In this document: positions 60,929 through 64,000 of the stretch, in pieces
Layout of the letters: the number at the start of each line of letters is the position of its first letter
Position numbering within the stretch: the stretch's first letter is position 1
From: Micromonospora polyrhachis
GTDB taxonomy: Bacteria > Actinomycetota > Actinomycetes > Mycobacteriales > Micromonosporaceae
Assembly (NCBI RefSeq): GCF_014203835.1
Contig: NZ_JACHJW010000001.1
Span: 6,956,501-7,020,500 of the forward strand
Direction: 5' to 3'
Length of the DNA stretch: 64,000 nucleotides
The notes under the pieces: generated by a model
The model's input: only the letters and a program-made list of their open reading frames with translations
What the model was told of the DNA's origin: nothing
The model's database searches: none
Translations under genes and position numbers: made by a program

Positions 60929-61145
60929 CCGTCGTCCCCCGCCCGCTTCTCGGTGCCGGTCGAAGTCGTCGGCTACCCAGGAAGCCGGGATTGAATCCAG
61001 CCGGTCGGCGTCGATCTGCATCGCGCTACCCGGCTCGGCGGGGACGAGCGCGACGAGGAAACCTCCGCAGTCGGGCGGTTGGGCGGCAGCACCGTCGGAC
61101 CAGGCGAAGAGCACGCCGGACGGGTTGCGGTGCTGGTGAGCGACT

Positions 61146-61162
61146 TACACCGCAACGGTGTA
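61146..61162. promoter_or_regulatory. Palindromic operator-like site upstream of the M14 gene
   Basis: TACACCGCAACGGTGTA has perfect 7-bp arms around CAA, 23 bp upstream of the TTGACA box of the M14 gene and about 220 bp from the DUF892 start. This is the form of a TetR- or AraC-type dimer site. Regulator not in window. Confidence 0.5.
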
Positions 61163-61185
61163 GCCAACGATCCGAGCCGCAGACC

Positions 61186-61214
61186 TTGACACAAATCGAT
61201 CGATGCGTCAGGTT
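61186..61214 (+). promoter_or_regulatory. Candidate promoter of the M14 carboxypeptidase
   Basis: TTGACA (61186-61191) and CAGGTT (61209-61214) at 17-bp spacing, about 80 bp before the ATG. Confidence 0.45.
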
Positions 61215-61293
61215 GTGCCCACCTGATCACGAGATTGACCAATGGATCAGTGACGACCAGACGCGGGGGGACCCGAGGACGATCGGAGAACTG

Positions 61294-63948
61294 ATGCGAG
61301 TAACGACAACACGGAAACGGGCGCTCGCGCTGCTCGCCGCCGCAGGCCTCCTCCTGGTACCGATGAAGACGACGGCCGAGTCGCCGGCGACGACGCCGAC
61401 CGCGCAGGAGTGGACCCCGGCAGCACAGACCCAGGCCCGCAACATCCCCACCCCGGAACGCTACTTCGGCTTCAGGATGGGCACCACCGGCCGGCTCGCC
61501 GGGTTCCCGAAGATCAAGGACTATCTCCGCCTCGTCGACCGTAACTCCGACCGGGTCACCTACCAGGTGGCCGGCACCACCACGGACGGCAACGAGTACC
61601 CGGTCCTGTTCGTCAGCTCGCCGGGCAACCTGCGCAGGCTCGATCGGATCGTCGAGATGAACCGTCGACTCGCTGACCCCCGGGGCCTCACCCCCGAGCG
61701 GGCCCGCGCACTGGCCGCGCAGAGCGTTCCGGTCTACATGCTGGAAGCCACCCTGCACTCCACCGAGGTCTCCAACACCCAGGCCATCGTCGACCTCGTG
61801 CACCGGTTCGCCACCGAGGACTCCGACTACACCCGCAACGTGCTGGACAACGTCGTCATCATGCTGATCCCGTCCGGAAATCCCGACGGGCAACACCGGG
61901 TGGTCGACTACTTCAACAAGACCGCCGGCACCAACCTCAACCGGGTCTACCCGGACCTCTACCAGAAGTACGTCGGGCACGACAACAACCGGGACTGGTT
62001 CATGTTCACCCAGCCCGAGACCCGGATCCGTACCAACCTGGAGAAGAAGTACCGGCCGGTGGTGTTCCACGCCGGCCATCAGGCCGGCACCGGCAGTCCC
62101 CGGATCTGGCTACCGACCTACGACGAGCCGCTCAGCCGGGACATCGACCCGATCACCATCGAGTCGGCGAACTCACTCGGCGCGCAGGTCGGCCGGGCCC
62201 TGATCGCCGAAGGCAAGACGGGCGTCCAGCACGACGACGCGTACGGCATCTTCTGGAACGCCGACGTCGCCGGGTACTCCTCCTACCGGGGCACGTCACT
62301 GTTCCTGCACGAGATCGCCAGCGCACGGGACCTGGCGTACCCGGTCAAGAGCACTGACGGTAGACCGCTGGGGTCGCAGGATCGGACGATGCGCAACGTC
62401 GCGCCGTACGACAGCGACACGTGGACGCTGGAGCAGATGGTCGACTATGCCAAGACCAGCTACTACACGGGTCTGAAGACGGTCGCCGACAGCGCCCAGG
62501 GTTGGCTCTACAACAACCTCTACCAGGTGGCCCGCAACAGCCTCACCTGGACCGGCGGCCCCCACGCCTACGTCATCCCCGCCGCGCAACGAGACCCGTA
62601 CGCCACCTTCGAACTGCTGGACATCCTGGAGCTCGGCGAGGTCGAAATCGACCGTGCGACGAGGGCGTTCACGGCCGGCAACCAGCGTTACGAGGCCGGC
62701 TCATACGTCATCCGGACCCAGCAGCCGCTGGGCCGGTGGGTCGACCAACTGTTGAAGATCGAGGCGTACCCGCAGAACGCCCGCAAGTGCGCCAACTGCC
62801 CGCTGATCATGCCGTACAGCGAGACCACCGACAATCTCGCGTTGCTGCTCGGCGTTGACGTGGACGCCGTTCAGGACTCGTTCACCGCCCGGCTGGAGCG
62901 GGTCGGCCACATCGGCCCCACCCCGGTACGGATGCCAACCGCGCCGAGGGCCAGCGGTGCGTACCTCGTCTCGCCCCACTCGTACGCGATCGGCAAGATG
63001 CTCGCCGCCCTCCAGGCCGCCAACGTCCCGGTGTTCCGGTCGGCGGGCACATTCGCCGCTGCCGGCCGCGACTTCGCGGCTGGCACCGTGATCGTCCCGC
63101 CGAGCGGCCAGGCCCGTACGGTACTGGCCCGGGTCTCGGCCGAAACCGGCGTACCGGTCTTCGCCACCGACAGCACCCCTCGGGTGAAGGGCTTCCAGCT
63201 CAAGCCGAACACCCGGGTCGGGCTGATCCGGGGCGCGAACAACATGCCCGGCGGTTGGCTGATGTGGATGTTCGACCAGTACGGCGTCAACTACCGGGTC
63301 GTCAGCGCGGACGACTACACCGGCGGTGGGCTCGCGTCCCGGTACGACACGATCGTCATCGCCGACGGCGTCACCAAGCAACGGATCGTCACCGGGCTCG
63401 ACCCGGCCCGTCATCCGCAGGAGTTCGCCTGGGCACGCGGGGTCGGTGAGGCGGGCTGGGCCCAACTGCGGGCGTATGTCCAGGGCGGTGGCAACCTGGT
63501 CGCCATCGGCGACGGGGCGGACACCGCGCGGGAGTTGCTCGACCTGCCGATCCGCAACGTCGTACCGACCAACCGCGATCAGTTCAACGTGCCGGGCGCG
63601 CTGGTGCAGAACACCTTCGACCCGGCCACTCCGGCGGCTTGGGGCATGCCGGCACAGTGGCCGGTGTGGTTCTACAACAACGCCGCCTACCAGGTCACCG
63701 GCACCGGGGCCCGGGTGGCGGCCAGCTATCCGACCCGGGGTGAGCTGTTGGCCAGCGGGTACGCCCATGGCCAGCAGGCCCTCGCCGGCCTGGCCAACGT
63801 CGTGTCGTTCGACGTGGGGCAGGGCCAGGTGACCATCGCGGGCGGCGAGATCACCTTCCGGAGCTGGCCACGTGCCGCCTTCCCGGTGCTCTACAACTCC
63901 ATCTACCACGGTCCGGCACAGCCGGCGGACGCACCACGGTTCGACTGA
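61294..63948 (+). CDS. Secreted M14-family zinc carboxypeptidase
   Basis: An 884-residue exported metallopeptidase. MRVTTTRKRALALLAAAGLL then LVPMKTTA is a signal peptide. The M14 catalytic domain follows (about residues 50-400). Zinc ligands H155 and E158 lie in ATLHSTEVSN, a substrate-site Asn-Arg in TNLNRVYPDLY, and a third His in VVFHAGHQAG; FLHEIASARD may supply the catalytic Glu. The C-terminal 450 residues are an additional beta/alpha region resembling a glutamine-amidotransferase-like Rossmann fold, as in long bacterial M14 proteins. GGAG lies 5-6 nt before the ATG. It probably processes peptides outside the cell. Confidence 0.9.
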   Translation: MRVTTTRKRALALLAAAGLLLVPMKTTAESPATTPTAQEWTPAAQTQARNIPTPERYFGFRMGTTGRLAGFPKIKDYLRLVDRNSDRVTYQVAGTTTDGNEYPVLFVSSPGNLRRLDRIVEMNRRLADPRGLTPERARALAAQSVPVYMLEATLHSTEVSNTQAIVDLVHRFATEDSDYTRNVLDNVVIMLIPSGNPDGQHRVVDYFNKTAGTNLNRVYPDLYQKYVGHDNNRDWFMFTQPETRIRTNLEKKYRPVVFHAGHQAGTGSPRIWLPTYDEPLSRDIDPITIESANSLGAQVGRALIAEGKTGVQHDDAYGIFWNADVAGYSSYRGTSLFLHEIASARDLAYPVKSTDGRPLGSQDRTMRNVAPYDSDTWTLEQMVDYAKTSYYTGLKTVADSAQGWLYNNLYQVARNSLTWTGGPHAYVIPAAQRDPYATFELLDILELGEVEIDRATRAFTAGNQRYEAGSYVIRTQQPLGRWVDQLLKIEAYPQNARKCANCPLIMPYSETTDNLALLLGVDVDAVQDSFTARLERVGHIGPTPVRMPTAPRASGAYLVSPHSYAIGKMLAALQAANVPVFRSAGTFAAAGRDFAAGTVIVPPSGQARTVLARVSAETGVPVFATDSTPRVKGFQLKPNTRVGLIRGANNMPGGWLMWMFDQYGVNYRVVSADDYTGGGLASRYDTIVIADGVTKQRIVTGLDPARHPQEFAWARGVGEAGWAQLRAYVQGGGNLVAIGDGADTARELLDLPIRNVVPTNRDQFNVPGALVQNTFDPATPAAWGMPAQWPVWFYNNAAYQVTGTGARVAASYPTRGELLASGYAHGQQALAGLANVVSFDVGQGQVTIAGGEITFRSWPRAAFPVLYNSIYHGPAQPADAPRFD

Positions 63949-63959
63949 CCGTCTCGCGT

Positions 63960-63984
63960 GGCGGTGGCCGGGCCGGCCACCGCC
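63960..63984. terminator. Hairpin after the M14 gene
   Basis: Perfect 12-bp arms GGCGGTGGCCGG and CCGGCCACCGCC with a single-base centre, 12 bp after the stop codon. Confidence 0.7.
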
Positions 63985-64000
63985 TCCCGGGAGCGATCGG

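Larger units (their letters stand above)
60929..61293. other. Divergent 365-bp promoter region
   Basis: Lies between the DUF892 gene and the M14 carboxypeptidase. It contains the TACACCG palindrome at 61146-61162 and a TTGACA promoter at 61186. No gene is supported: the frame reading into it from the M14 gene is an upstream extension with no start signal. Confidence 0.55.

Noticed and set aside
60724-61293. Upstream in-frame extension of the M14 carboxypeptidase
   Set aside because: Overlaps the DUF892 gene antisense and crosses the promoter and palindrome; the ATG at 61294 has a good Shine-Dalgarno and signal peptide.
1-64000. tRNA, rRNA, insertion sequence, integrase or attachment site
   Set aside because: Looked for tRNA-like cloverleafs, transposase motifs and flanking duplications on both strands; none was convincing.

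Overview
The window comes from a high-GC Gram-positive actinobacterium, most likely a member of the Micromonosporaceae (an inference from GC-rich third codon positions, frequent GTG starts, ATGA/GTGA operon overlaps, actinobacterial QcrA/QcrC types and twin SWIM loci). No rRNA, tRNA, CRISPR array, insertion sequence or prophage was seen. It reads as ordinary chromosome carrying several accessory modules.

Left end to 12.9 kb: the start of an adenylating enzyme (cut by the window edge), an MFS exporter, and a long leftward catabolic cluster. The cluster runs from an SsuABC/TauABC-type importer through an Ldh2-type dehydrogenase, an SDR, a flavin aromatic-hydroxylase-type monooxygenase, two cupins, a RidA-like deaminase, a fumarylacetoacetate-hydrolase-fold enzyme, a GntR regulator and an ACMSD-type amidohydrolase. 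Together these look like uptake, hydroxylation, cleavage and hydrolysis of an unknown, probably aromatic or heterocyclic substrate.

13.1-26.5 kb: an intergenic patch with a 14-bp x6 tandem repeat and a perfect 23-bp hairpin. A five-gene leftward operon follows: DUF4132, a 1692-residue uncharacterised protein, a MoxR AAA+ ATPase, a DUF5682-VWA fusion and a SWIM zinc-finger protein. Its content matches the poorly understood E. coli yehI-yehL-yehM-yehP-yehQ set. A second SWIM protein with a large DUF6493-like partner lies at 55.4-59.6 kb.

26.5-30.6 kb: a decayed adenosine-deaminase N-terminus, an HxlR regulator, the formamidase pair FmdB-FmdA, and a secreted M23 peptidase.

30.6-44.3 kb: a cytochrome-c-rich respiratory block. 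Leftward genes are ctaC (fused to cytochrome c), ctaD, ctaE, a small membrane protein, ctaG, a lipoprotein cytochrome c, qcrC, qcrA and qcrB. Divergently, rightward, lies ccmC-E-F-G-H (System I cytochrome c maturation, without ccmA, B or D here). A perfect 16-bp palindrome sits between the two operons.

44.3-52.4 kb: a PPC-domain protein, a 52-residue protein, a 52-bp perfect palindrome, then a leftward operon of a TPP-dependent pyruvate-oxidase-like enzyme, a D-lactate-dehydrogenase-like FAD/Fe-S protein and an enolase-superfamily enzyme. A disordered protein and a probably leaderless GNAT acetyltransferase follow.

52.9-64 kb: a secreted beta-rich protein, a frameshifted S8 protease, the DUF6493-SWIM pair, ribonuclease HI (probably leaderless), a DUF892 ferritin-like protein and a secreted M14 carboxypeptidase.
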